Source: Hymenobacter arizonensis (lineage in GTDB: Bacteria; Bacteroidota; Bacteroidia; Cytophagales; Hymenobacteraceae). From it: DNA of 64,000 nucleotides. Of this stretch, positions 1-8,122 are shown piece after piece. Position 1 is the stretch's first letter. Each line of letters opens with the position of its first letter. The notes under the pieces were generated by a model. The model worked only from the letters and a program-made list of their open reading frames with translations, did not search any database and had not been told where the DNA came from. The position numbers and the translations under genes are program-made. The stretch spans positions 186,001 through 250,000 of the forward strand of contig NZ_FOXS01000005.1 in the NCBI RefSeq assembly GCF_900115775.1, in the 5' to 3' direction.

Positions 1-99
1 GCCTAGGCCCTCGCCGAAATCAACAATGGGGTTAGAATCGGACTTGCTGCAGGCCAGCAAAGAGAGTGATAAGAGGACGAGAAGTAGATAACGCAGCAT
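1..99 (-). CDS. Lipoprotein, N-terminal fragment (runs off the window)
   Basis: Only the first 33 codons are present. On the minus strand an ATG at 99-97 opens a frame that stays open to base 1. The peptide begins with a hydrophobic stretch and has the lipobox SLLAC followed by SKSDSN, a typical signal peptidase II site with a Ser-rich tether. The product is therefore probably a lipoprotein. Its function cannot be judged because the body of the gene lies outside the window. It is divergent from the ECF sigma factor gene. Confidence 0.6.
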   Translation of the reverse strand, partial: MLRYLLLVLLSLSLLACSKSDSNPIVDFGEGLG

Positions 100-243
100 G
101 AAAATAAGAATTGAGGAATTTACTTGAACAAAGGTAGTTGGCAGCTAAATTTACCCACGTGCGCAACACCTGGCTAAGGTGCAACCCTCGCCCCGGCTGC
201 GTAGTCCTTTACTTGCTTAAGCCGCTTAACTCCTACTTTCTGC

Positions 244-822
244 ATGGAAGCTCTTGCTACCTCCGCCTATGTTGACATCAACGCCCCGCTCGTGGAGCGT
301 TGCCGCCTGAATGACCGCCAGGCCCAGGCCGAAATCTACCGACGCTACGCCAAGGCCATGTTCAACGCGGCCCTGCGTATCACCGGTGACTACGCCGAAG
401 CCGAAGACGTGCTGCAGGAGTCGTTCCTGAGCGCCTTTCGGGAGCTGAGCGGCTACAAAGGCGACTCTTCGTTTGGGGCGTGGCTGAAACGCATCGTGGT
501 CAACAAGAGTATAAATTGCTTGCGGCAGCGGCGGTTGGCGCTGGTGCCGCTGGGCGAGCAGCACCACGAGGAACCCGCTGACCTGAGCAGTGTTTCCTAC
601 GAGGACGAGGCCGATACCCACTACCGCGCCGACGTGTTGCGCCGCTGCATTCAGGAGCTGCCCGACGGCTACCGCGTGGTGCTGAGCCTGTACTTGCTGG
701 AAGGCTACGACCACCTCGAAATCGCCAACATTCTGGGCATTTCTGAGTCTACCTCTAAATCCCAATACAGCCGGGCGCGGGTCCGGTTGCGTGAGTTGGC
801 CGCCCAGCGCGGCCTGAGTTAA
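244..822 (+). CDS. ECF-type RNA polymerase sigma factor (sigma-70 family)
   Basis: 192 residues, the usual ECF length. Region 2 is visible around residues 25-95 (AEAEDVLQESFLSAFREL, then FGAWLKRIVVNKSIN), and a region 4 helix-turn-helix follows near residues 140-185 (LEGYDHLEIANILGISEST, then SKSQYSRARVRLREL). Sigma factors of this group direct RNA polymerase to a small regulon and are held by a membrane anti-sigma factor. The next gene encodes a membrane protein with an anti-sigma-like N-terminus, so the two probably form a pair. The ATG at 244 gives the full region 2. Family assignment is firm; the signal and target genes are unknown. Confidence 0.93.
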   Translation: MEALATSAYVDINAPLVERCRLNDRQAQAEIYRRYAKAMFNAALRITGDYAEAEDVLQESFLSAFRELSGYKGDSSFGAWLKRIVVNKSINCLRQRRLALVPLGEQHHEEPADLSSVSYEDEADTHYRADVLRRCIQELPDGYRVVLSLYLLEGYDHLEIANILGISESTSKSQYSRARVRLRELAAQRGLS

Positions 823-947
823 TTATCTATTTTCTAACCCCGTTATCCACTTTTTCACTACCCTTCATCCTTTTTCGCCCGGTTGCGGTTATCCTATAGC
901 CCCGCTACCTCTTTGAACTGGAAGAACTGTGCGTCTGCTCCCCATTC

Positions 948-1727
948 ATGGACTCTAATAAGAACAATTCACTGGAAAACTTCGTCGAGCGGCACCGTGC
1001 CGATTTCGACACGCACGAGCCGCGCCCCGACCTGTGGGCCGCGCTTGAGCAGCAGTTGGCCGAACCTGTCGTCGTTGCTACGCCCTCCACGCCCGTGATG
1101 CGCCTGATGGGCGCTGCCGAAACCACTCCGCTGGCTGCTGCCGCGGAAGCCACTCCCGCTGTGCGTGGGGGCTGGCTGCAACGCTACGGCGTAGCTGCTG
1201 CCTTGGCACTGCTGGTGTTTGCCGCAGGGGCCAGCGAGGCCTGGAAATCGGGTCACAAAACCGAAGAGCTGGCTGTGGCGACCACCAGCCCCGCTGGAAA
1301 CAGCAACCCCATCGAAGCCCCCGATGCTGCCCTGTACCTAGGCGGCGGCCCCATTGCGATGACCGCCGCCGACCGCTCGGCCGGTGCCGACAGCCAGCTG
1401 GTGCGCGCCGTGCGGGGCATGGAAGCCTACTACACCACCCAGCTGGCCCGCCGCCAGAGCGAGCTGCAAGAGCTCAGCGGCCCCGGCATGGCGGCCATGC
1501 GGGCCGACTGGAAACGTGAGCTGGTGGAGCTGGACTCGAGCTACCGCGAGCTGAAGCAAGACCTGCTGCACCACCCGCAGCCCGATGCCGTGCTCACCGC
1601 CATGAACCGCAACCTGCAGGTTCGCCTGGATATTCTGGACCAGCAGCTGCAGCTGGGTGCCGCTGCCGAAGCCGACCGCAACCCAAGCTCTTACGTGCTG
1701 GCCGACAGCAAGCACCGCGCCGAATGA
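948..1727 (+). CDS. Putative membrane anti-sigma factor
   Basis: 259 residues. The N-terminus (residues 10-36, FVERHRADFDTHEPRPDLW) is acidic and Trp-containing, like the cytoplasmic part of many Bacteroidota anti-sigma proteins that follow an ECF gene. One membrane segment lies near residues 80-97 (GVAAALALLVFAAGA). The C-terminal half is predicted extracytoplasmic and helical, rich in Gln, Glu and Leu. It follows the sigma gene by 125 bases and its stop overlaps the start of the next gene (ATGA at 1724-1727), so the latter two are translationally coupled. The anti-sigma role is inferred from position and architecture; no zinc-binding anti-sigma motif was seen. Confidence 0.6.
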   Translation: MDSNKNNSLENFVERHRADFDTHEPRPDLWAALEQQLAEPVVVATPSTPVMRLMGAAETTPLAAAAEATPAVRGGWLQRYGVAAALALLVFAAGASEAWKSGHKTEELAVATTSPAGNSNPIEAPDAALYLGGGPIAMTAADRSAGADSQLVRAVRGMEAYYTTQLARRQSELQELSGPGMAAMRADWKRELVELDSSYRELKQDLLHHPQPDAVLTAMNRNLQVRLDILDQQLQLGAAAEADRNPSSYVLADSKHRAE

Positions 1728-2962
1728 AACCACTACTCCCTCGTATGATGTGGCAGGCCCTGGGCTTGGCCATGCTGGCCGTGGCCGGACTACTGCCTCC
1801 GCGGGAGGCTGTGGCCCAGAGCAGCCAGTGGGCCGTGCTCAGCCCCGGCATGAGCGTGCGGGTGATGGAAATACAGGCGTTTACCGCCGAGGAAATGACC
1901 TGTGGCGCCTCCCAAACCCCGCAGCAGCCGGACCAAGAAGTTTCGGTGCTACAGGCCGAGCAGCGCCGCCGCCTCACCCGCAGCTTCGATGTGCCCAAGG
2001 CAGGCCGGGCCTTTTCCCTGAACACGCGCTACGGCCGGGTGCAGGTAAACCCCTGGGGCAAGAGCGAGATTAAAGTAGAGGCCGAACTGGTGGCCCGCTC
2101 TGAAACCGATGCCGGTGCCCGGCAGGTGCTCGATGCCCTGGGCGTGCAATGGTTGGACTACGACGCCAAAACCGGCGGCGTGGCCGTGAGCACCCAGTTT
2201 GGGCCCTTGCTACGTGGCCGGGCCGGGGGCTGCCGCTACGAGGTGAACTACACCGTGTGGCTGCCCCGCACCACCGCCCTGAGCATTTACAATAACTTTG
2301 GCGAGGTGACCATCAGCGGCGCCATGAGCGGCAATACCGAGCTGGCCGTTGAATACGGCGCCCTGCGCACCGGCCGCCTCGAAGGGCCGCAAAACCTGGT
2401 GCGCATCGCCAACGGCAATTGCAGCATTCCCTACGTGGGCCGGGCCAGCATTGATGCCAGCTACGCCCGCCTGCGCCTCGACCAGGGCACGGCCGTCGAC
2501 CTGCGAAACAACCATTCCGATATCGACATTGGCACGGTGCAGGACCTGACCATTCACAGCAAGTACGGCGACGTGGCCCTGGGCACAGTGCGTAACCTGC
2601 GCGGGTCGTCGGGCTACACGCGCTTCACCGTCGACAAGCTCGACCAGGCCCTGGACATGGCCCTGCGCTACTGCCCCGACTTTGTGGTGCGCGACATGGG
2701 CCCGAATTTCCAGCAGGTAAACCTCGACGGGGGCTTTAGCACCATCCGGCTGGGCTTTGCCGAGTCGCCCAGCTTCCGGTTCGACGTGAGCACTGAGCAA
2801 GGCCAGCTGCTCGTTGATAAAGACATGGTGCGCGTGCTCTCGCAGGAAAACGGCCCCCAGACCAGCGACGTGCTCGGCGTGTTTGGCGGCGTGGCCCCGG
2901 CCCGCAATGCGGGCAACGTCAACATTAAGGTGCGCTACGGCACTGTGCGGTTTAGCAAGTAG
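1724..2962 (+). CDS. Secreted adhesin-like beta-helix protein (DUF4097-like)
   Basis: 412 residues with a signal peptide (residues 1-32, ending REAVAQ). The rest consists of short repeating beta segments (for example LSIYNNFGEVTISG, LAVEYGALRTGRL, IHSKYGDVALGTV, IKVRYGTVRF), the pattern of DUF4097/DUF2807 'putative adhesin' beta-helices. The start overlaps the preceding anti-sigma-like stop by four bases. This makes it the third gene of a sigma / anti-sigma / envelope-protein operon, and it may be an output or a surface sensor of that system. No enzymatic motif is visible. Confidence 0.65.
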   Translation: MKPLLPRMMWQALGLAMLAVAGLLPPREAVAQSSQWAVLSPGMSVRVMEIQAFTAEEMTCGASQTPQQPDQEVSVLQAEQRRRLTRSFDVPKAGRAFSLNTRYGRVQVNPWGKSEIKVEAELVARSETDAGARQVLDALGVQWLDYDAKTGGVAVSTQFGPLLRGRAGGCRYEVNYTVWLPRTTALSIYNNFGEVTISGAMSGNTELAVEYGALRTGRLEGPQNLVRIANGNCSIPYVGRASIDASYARLRLDQGTAVDLRNNHSDIDIGTVQDLTIHSKYGDVALGTVRNLRGSSGYTRFTVDKLDQALDMALRYCPDFVVRDMGPNFQQVNLDGGFSTIRLGFAESPSFRFDVSTEQGQLLVDKDMVRVLSQENGPQTSDVLGVFGGVAPARNAGNVNIKVRYGTVRFSK

Positions 2963-3033
2963 GTTTGCGGACGCCTGCGCCGCCACTGCCATTGTGGAAG
3001 TGCTGGCGCAGGCGCTCAAACTGCTTTCTCCGC

Positions 3034-3579
3034 ATGAAAAATCTCCTATTGTTTCTGGCTGTGCTGGCCGTTGGCTGCGTTGGCTCCCGCAAGGCTGCCA
3101 CGGTACCTACCGATTTCTTCGGTCGCCTGGGGGCGCTGTGCAATCAGACATACCGCGGCAAAGTCGTTTTTCCGGAGGGCGGAAAAGACCCCTTTGCTGG
3201 CCAGCAACTGCTGATGCGCGTGCAAAGCTGCTCCGACACCGAAATCCGGGTGCCATTTCAGGTTGGAGAGAATAAGTCCCGCACTTGGGTTTTCACCAAA
3301 AGCCCCCAGGGACTGCTTCTGAAACACGACCACCGCCATCCCGACGGCACCCCCGACTCGGTGACGATGTACGGCGGCTACGCCAAGGCCGGTGGCACAG
3401 CATTCCGCCAGGGCTTCCCGGCCGATGACTACACGGCCAAGCTGCTGCCCACTGCCGCCACCAATGAGTGGGAAACCGTGCTGAGCGAGGACCAGAAGAC
3501 GTTTAGCTACATCCTGAAGCGGGCGGGCCAGCTGCGTTTCCAGGCCGACTTCGACCTGACCCAGCCGGTTGGTCAGTAA
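3034..3579 (+). CDS. Hypothetical lipoprotein
   Basis: 181 residues from the ATG at 3034. That start is preferred because it begins directly with a signal peptide and lipobox (LAVLAVGC, then VGSRKAA); an earlier in-frame ATG at 2965 would put 23 charged residues before it. The mature part contains a beta-rich region (TWVFTKSPQGLLLKHDHRH, then DGTPDSVTMYGGYA) seen in small Bacteroidota secreted proteins of unknown function. It follows the adhesin-like gene by 71 bases and precedes the PPC-domain gene by 12, so it may be co-transcribed. Function unknown. Confidence 0.7.
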   Translation: MKNLLLFLAVLAVGCVGSRKAATVPTDFFGRLGALCNQTYRGKVVFPEGGKDPFAGQQLLMRVQSCSDTEIRVPFQVGENKSRTWVFTKSPQGLLLKHDHRHPDGTPDSVTMYGGYAKAGGTAFRQGFPADDYTAKLLPTAATNEWETVLSEDQKTFSYILKRAGQLRFQADFDLTQPVGQ

Positions 3580-3591
3580 GTAACTTGCGGC

Positions 3592-4122
3592 GTGTTTCGA
3601 TTCTTCCTGTTACTGCCGCTGCTTGGGCTACTTGCCGGCCCGGCCCGTGCTCAAGCCCCACCCGCCGTGCCCTCTGCCATGTCTTCGCCTCTGAAAACCT
3701 ACGCCCTGCGTCTGCGGTCTGGCGATGACCTACGCCAGCAGCTCACTGCGTTCGTGAAGACCAACCACATCCAGGCCGGTGCCCTGCTCACGTGCGTGGG
3801 CAGCCTCACCGTGGCCACACTGCGGCTCGCCAACCAAGAGGGCCCCACAGTGTACCGCGGCCATTTTGAGATTGTGTCCTTGGTGGGCACGCTGTCTACT
3901 AACGGCTCGCACTTGCACCTGGCGGTTTCCGACAGCACGGGCCGTACCATTGGCGGGCACCTGCTCGACGGCTGCGTGGTGTACACCACGGCCGAAATCG
4001 TGCTCGGCGAACTGCCCGCCCTGGATTTTCGGCGCGAAGAGGACCCCACATTTGGCTATCAAGAATTGGTGGTGCACCCAGCACCGGCTGCCCCCAAGCA
4101 GCGCCCCGCCCGAAAAAAGTAG
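3592..4122 (+). CDS. PPC/DUF296 domain protein, apparently secreted
   Basis: 176 residues from GTG 3592. The core from about residue 33 (KTYALRLRSGDDLRQQL, then HIQAGALLTCVGSLTVATLRL) to the GGHLLDGCVVYTTAEIVLGEL motif matches the PPC/DUF296 fold. Bacterial members are small trimeric proteins of uncertain role; in plants the domain occurs in AT-hook proteins. The GTG start adds a convincing signal peptide (FFLLLPLLGLLAGPARAQA). An alternative ATG at 3679 would give a cytoplasmic protein starting at the domain boundary, and the sequence does not settle which is used. The C-terminus is basic (KQRPARKK). Confidence 0.75.
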   Translation: MFRFFLLLPLLGLLAGPARAQAPPAVPSAMSSPLKTYALRLRSGDDLRQQLTAFVKTNHIQAGALLTCVGSLTVATLRLANQEGPTVYRGHFEIVSLVGTLSTNGSHLHLAVSDSTGRTIGGHLLDGCVVYTTAEIVLGELPALDFRREEDPTFGYQELVVHPAPAAPKQRPARKK

Positions 4123-4149
4123 AAGACGCTGAACGTTACCTTCGCTATT

Positions 4150-4644
4150 ATGACCGTTACCGACACGCCCCAAGCCGCCACTTTCCGCCGCCAAGTGCTT
4201 AGCCCCGTTAAGCTGCGGCTGTTTCTGATGCGGAAGCTGCCCATGGCGTGGCTGGCGGGCCTGCGCCTGACGCAGCTCACGCCGGAGCAGGCGGTAGTCA
4301 CCATCCGGTTTAAGTTTCTTACCCAGAACCCGTTTCGCAGCATCTACTTTGCCTGCCTGGCCATGGCGGCCGAGTTTGCCAGCGGCATTCAGGCCATGAT
4401 GCACGTGCAGGCGGGCAGTCCCGTGTCAATGCTGGTGACCAAGATGGAGGCAGACTTCACCAAAAAAGCCGTCGGCCGGATTGCCTTCACCTCGACCGAT
4501 GGCCCGCTGATAGCCCAGGCCATTGCCGAAAGCCGCGCTACCGGCGAGGGCCGCACCGTGGTGTGCACCAGCACCGGGCTGGATGAGGCCGGCGACGTGG
4601 TAGCGGTGTTCCGCATCACATGGTCGTTTCGGGCAAAGCGGTAA
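4150..4644 (+). CDS. DUF4442 family hotdog-fold protein
   Basis: 164 residues. The sequence aligns by eye with DUF4442/YiiD C-terminal-like hotdog proteins: an N-terminal helix (LSPVKLRLFLMRKLPMAWL), the segment FLTQNPFRSIYFACLAMAAE and a C-terminal strand VVAVFRITWSFRAKR. Hotdog proteins are commonly acyl-CoA thioesterases or binding proteins, but no catalytic residue could be assigned here. The gene lies 27 bases after the PPC gene on the same strand. Confidence 0.7.
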   Translation: MTVTDTPQAATFRRQVLSPVKLRLFLMRKLPMAWLAGLRLTQLTPEQAVVTIRFKFLTQNPFRSIYFACLAMAAEFASGIQAMMHVQAGSPVSMLVTKMEADFTKKAVGRIAFTSTDGPLIAQAIAESRATGEGRTVVCTSTGLDEAGDVVAVFRITWSFRAKR

Positions 4645-4757
4645 GCCAACTAGGGCACTGCGCGCTTACATGAAATGGGGCCCTGCTACTGAGAAGCAGC
4701 CGTTACTTTTGGGCGACGTCTACTCGGCTTGCTCATTATCTCATTCCGGCTTCTCTT

Positions 4758-6359
4758 ATGCGTGCATTCTTCCATTTCTGGTTTTCCTTTCTGCTCGTAT
4801 TTGCTGTTGCGTGGCTGAGCGGCTGCACCAACTCGGCTCAAGAACAGAAAGATGAGAAGTCGGCATTTGAAGTGACCGAGGATTCCATTGAGGACATTCA
4901 CAACGCGCTAGAGCGTGGCGACTGCAGCTGCGAGCAGCTGGTAGGCGCCTACTTGGCGCGCATTGCAGCTTACGACCAGCCCACGAAGCTCAACTCCATT
5001 GTGGTCACCAACCCGGCGGCGCTGGGGACAGCTCGGCAGCTTGATGCGGAGTACCGCCGCAGCAAGAAAATGCGGCCGCTGCACTGTATTCCCGTGATTG
5101 TGAAAGACAATTACAACACGGCTGGCCTCCAAACTGCGGCTGGCTCGGCGGCCCTCAAAGGGTTTGCGCCCACCACCGACGCCACTATGGTGAAGGCGCT
5201 GAAAGCAGCCGGGGCCATTGTGCTGGCCAAGTCCAATATGGCCGAGTGGGCCTTCAGTCCCATGGTCACCATCAGCTCCATTGCGGGCGAGACCCGAAAC
5301 CCCTACAACCTCGACCACGTGCCGGCTGGGTCGAGCGGCGGTACGGCGGCGGCCGTGGCCACCAGCCTGGGGGCGGTGGGCTTGGGTACGGACACCGGCA
5401 ACTCTATTCGTGGGCCGTCGTCGCACAATGCGCTGGTGGGCTTTCGGCCCACGCTGGGTCTGCTGAGCCGAGCTGGCATCACGCCACTTTACCTCCGCAA
5501 CGACACCGGCGGCCCCATGACGCGCACCGTGGCCGACGCCACCCGCCTGCTCGAAGTAATGGCCGGCCCCGACCCCGCCGACCCGCTCACGGCTTACAGC
5601 GCTGGCAAAGTTCCGCAGGGCGGCTACCGCCAATTTCTGGATAAGAACGGCCTCAAAGGTGCCCGCATTGGCGTGTTGCGCACCCTGAGTGAGCGCAGCC
5701 CCGACCCGCAGGTGAAAGCCCTCTTCGAAAAAGCCGTAGCCGACCTGCGCCAAGCTGGCGCCGAGGTGGTAGACGTGGAAATCCCCGATTTTGCGAAAGT
5801 CAGCAAAGACCAGTGGTGCTCGGTTTTCAAGCGTGATGTCAACGCCTACCTAGCCGAGCTAGGCCCCACCTCGCCCGTGAAAAACATCAACGAAGTACTC
5901 GCTTCGGGGAAATATTCAGCTTACATCAAGGAGAACCTGCAGGATGAGCTGGCAAACGGCATTGCGACTGCCACCACTGCCACCGAAGGCTGCGGTGAGG
6001 CTTATACCGACCCGCGCCGTATTGCCTTCCGCAACGCCGTCACGGCTGTGATGGACCGCTACCAGGTAGGTGCCTTGGTATACCCCACTTGGAACAATCC
6101 GCCTGCTAAAATTGGCGATTTCAAAGGCTACAAGGGTGATAACAGCCAGCTCATCGCGCCGCATACGGGCCAGCCAGCTTTCACCGTGCCCATGGGCTTC
6201 ACCTACGAAAACCTACCGGCCGGGCTCCAGTTCCTTGGCCGCTCATTTGATGAGGCTAAGCTGATAAAGTACACTTACGCTTACGAGCAGGCCACGCGGC
6301 ACCGCAAGGCGCCGGCGTTGTTTCCAGCCCTGCTCAACAAGGCAGAGAAAGCAAAATAG
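4758..6359 (+). CDS. Amidase signature family protein, lipoprotein
   Basis: 533 residues. The N-terminus has a membrane segment and lipobox (VAWLSGC), so the enzyme is probably anchored on the periplasmic side. The amidase Ser-cisSer-Lys triad is recognisable: Lys116 in VIVKDNYN, cis-Ser192 in AGSSGGTAAAVA and nucleophile Ser216 in GTDTGNSIRGPS. The 24-residue spacing between the two serines is that of peptide amidase. Members hydrolyse amide bonds in small amides or peptides; the substrate here is unknown. It is not GatA, given the lipoprotein signal and the absence of gatB/gatC nearby. Confidence 0.88.
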   Translation: MRAFFHFWFSFLLVFAVAWLSGCTNSAQEQKDEKSAFEVTEDSIEDIHNALERGDCSCEQLVGAYLARIAAYDQPTKLNSIVVTNPAALGTARQLDAEYRRSKKMRPLHCIPVIVKDNYNTAGLQTAAGSAALKGFAPTTDATMVKALKAAGAIVLAKSNMAEWAFSPMVTISSIAGETRNPYNLDHVPAGSSGGTAAAVATSLGAVGLGTDTGNSIRGPSSHNALVGFRPTLGLLSRAGITPLYLRNDTGGPMTRTVADATRLLEVMAGPDPADPLTAYSAGKVPQGGYRQFLDKNGLKGARIGVLRTLSERSPDPQVKALFEKAVADLRQAGAEVVDVEIPDFAKVSKDQWCSVFKRDVNAYLAELGPTSPVKNINEVLASGKYSAYIKENLQDELANGIATATTATEGCGEAYTDPRRIAFRNAVTAVMDRYQVGALVYPTWNNPPAKIGDFKGYKGDNSQLIAPHTGQPAFTVPMGFTYENLPAGLQFLGRSFDEAKLIKYTYAYEQATRHRKAPALFPALLNKAEKAK

Positions 6360-6377
6360 CGGTTCGTTGGCTTTGCC

Positions 6378-7883
6378 TTATGCGGCGGCTTCTTCTACCG
6401 AAGTAATCACATCCACCAGTCCGTCTTCGCTCACCACCACCGCAATGCAAGGGTAGTCGGAGCTTTCCACATAGCGCAGGGCCGAGTTGTAGCGGGCGCC
6501 GCGGGTGCTGTCGCCGCGGCCCGAGGCCCGGCCGTCGAGAATGACGCCGATGGAATAGCAGTAGCCTTCAGGGTCGAGCAGTACCGCGCCGTCGATGCTG
6601 GTGACGAGGCGCGTGATTAGCGGCGTGAGCGGCACCGGCTCGATGAGCGTGCACTGCAGCTTGAGGCGGTCGGCTTCGGCCAGGGCCTCGGTGGTGATGA
6701 CGAGCAGCGTGCCGTGCTTCTGGCGGCTGGCTTCGTTCACAACGTCCCAGAGGCGCTCTACTTTCAGCGGGTCGGTGAGGGCGAAGGTGCGCTTGAGGGC
6801 CCGCCGGAACCCGGTGCGGCTGAGGCGGGTGCGGGGCAGGCCGGGCAGGCCGTAGTGCGAGCGTAGTAGCACGTGGTTGTCGTGCTGCAGCTCCCAGGAA
6901 TAGTGCGTAACAAAGCTGATGACGAACAAGTCTTCCCGCACGGCATCGTACTTGCCCACCTGGCGGCCCAGCGCATACACGCTTTCGCCATTGGCCAGCA
7001 GGTGAATGTCGGGCGTGGTCATTTCGAGCAGCTTGCGCACGGCCCGGTAGTCGGTGAGCTCGGTGGGGCAGGTGAGGGCAAAAATCTCCTCAATGTTGGG
7101 GTGGCCGCGGCGGGCCAGCAGCAGCTTGCCCACGCCCTCGGCGCCCTCGTAGCGCAGGCTGCTGATGGTGTTGCAGGTGGCAAACAGCTTGGTAGTGGCC
7201 GGGTCGAACCCCAGGGACTGCGCGGGCGTGTCGAGCAGCGCCTTGCCGGCAGCGCGCAGCAGCTCCTCGCTCTCGCGGGGGCGAACGATAAAACCGGCGC
7301 CGGGTTCGGGCTCGCTCAGGGCCTTCACGCTTTCCTCGTTGAAGCGGTACATGGCTGCCACCAGCAGGGAAGGCGCCAGCGGCCGGCCATCGGTGTAGAA
7401 GCGGTGGGGGCGCAGCGACGGATAGGCCCGGATGGGCTTGCGCTGCAGCCGCAGTATCGTGACCACAAAGTACCCCTGAATCTGAATGGGGTAGCCGGCA
7501 AAATGCTGTTGGAGGCCATGCTCGTCCAGCCGGTCGAGTACTTCCTGCACGGCATTGCGCACGCCCATGCCTTCGTGCTTGCGGCGCAGCATGGCCGGGG
7601 TCACGTCTTCGCGCTCGGGGTAGGGCCAGGGCGTGGCGTTCTGAATGGTGCGGCCGCGGGCCACCACTCCAAAGAATTCATCGGCGGGCAAGCCGCAGTC
7701 TTCCGGCTCCAGGCAGAGGGCGGGCTGGGCGGGAGAGGTGGGAAGCGCCAGCAGCACTACGTAGGGCTTCAACTCTTCGTCCAGGGCATCGAACAGGTCT
7801 TGCGCCAGCGCCTGGGCCGCCTTGCGGTAGCGGGCTTGGTGCGGCCAAAGCAGGGGGGGGGCGGGAGCAAGAACGGGAGTCAT
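6378..7883 (-). CDS. DACNV-type sensor plus divergent diadenylate-cyclase (DAC) domain protein
   Basis: 501 residues from ATG 7883. An upstream in-frame ATG is rejected because that extension reads through a palindromic repeat. The C-terminal ~75 residues carry a DisA_N/DAC-like core: DGA at residue 431, GARYNSAL at 462 in place of the canonical GTRHRAA, and VVVSEDG at about 483. DAC domains condense two ATP into c-di-AMP. The large N-terminal part resembles the probable sensor domains (DACNV group) found before such DAC cores. Loss of the Thr and of the His and second Arg of RHR makes catalysis uncertain. It is convergent with the amidase gene. A second DAC-like protein lies at 50825-51964. 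Confidence 0.7.
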   Translation of the reverse strand: MTPVLAPAPPLLWPHQARYRKAAQALAQDLFDALDEELKPYVVLLALPTSPAQPALCLEPEDCGLPADEFFGVVARGRTIQNATPWPYPEREDVTPAMLRRKHEGMGVRNAVQEVLDRLDEHGLQQHFAGYPIQIQGYFVVTILRLQRKPIRAYPSLRPHRFYTDGRPLAPSLLVAAMYRFNEESVKALSEPEPGAGFIVRPRESEELLRAAGKALLDTPAQSLGFDPATTKLFATCNTISSLRYEGAEGVGKLLLARRGHPNIEEIFALTCPTELTDYRAVRKLLEMTTPDIHLLANGESVYALGRQVGKYDAVREDLFVISFVTHYSWELQHDNHVLLRSHYGLPGLPRTRLSRTGFRRALKRTFALTDPLKVERLWDVVNEASRQKHGTLLVITTEALAEADRLKLQCTLIEPVPLTPLITRLVTSIDGAVLLDPEGYCYSIGVILDGRASGRGDSTRGARYNSALRYVESSDYPCIAVVVSEDGLVDVITSVEEAAA

Positions 7884-7911
7884 GGCAGGGAATAGAGGAA
7901 CAGAACAAAAA

Positions 7912-8108
7912 CTCCCCTCCTTACCAAGGAGGGGATGTTGTCGCATCAGCGACAACTGGGGTGGTTGTAGTCGTTTAACGATGGCGGAACGACTCACGCG
8001 GAATTCGTTTGGGTGTCGTTGGCTACGCCGACCTTCGGTTCAACGAGTGCAACCACCCCCGTCCGAGCCTTTGGCTCGAGCATCCCCTCCTTAAAAAAGG
8101 AGGGGAGT
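7912..8108. repeat. Palindromic repeat, family A, copy 1
   Basis: 197-base composite palindrome. Outer arms begin CTCCCCTCCTT and end AAGGAGGGGAGT, each folding on itself (CCCCTCC / GGAGGGG). Inside are a second pair GGGGTGGTTG / CAACCACCCC and small hairpins TCGC-atca-GCGA and GAGCC-ttt-GGCTC. The centre carries TTCGTTTGGGTGTCGTT, close to the reverse complement of the core in copy 2. It lies between the divergent-DAC and TonB_C genes. No coding capacity. Confidence 0.85.
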
Positions 8109-8122
8109 CGTGGTTCAAATTG

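Noticed and set aside
213..241. TTG-N18-TACTTTCT as a promoter for the ECF sigma gene
   Set aside because: The box touches the ATG at 244, which would put the transcription start inside the gene.
7884..7997. Upstream extension of the DAC-like protein at 6378-7883
   Set aside because: The added residues are translated from the family A palindrome; the start at 7883 is more likely.
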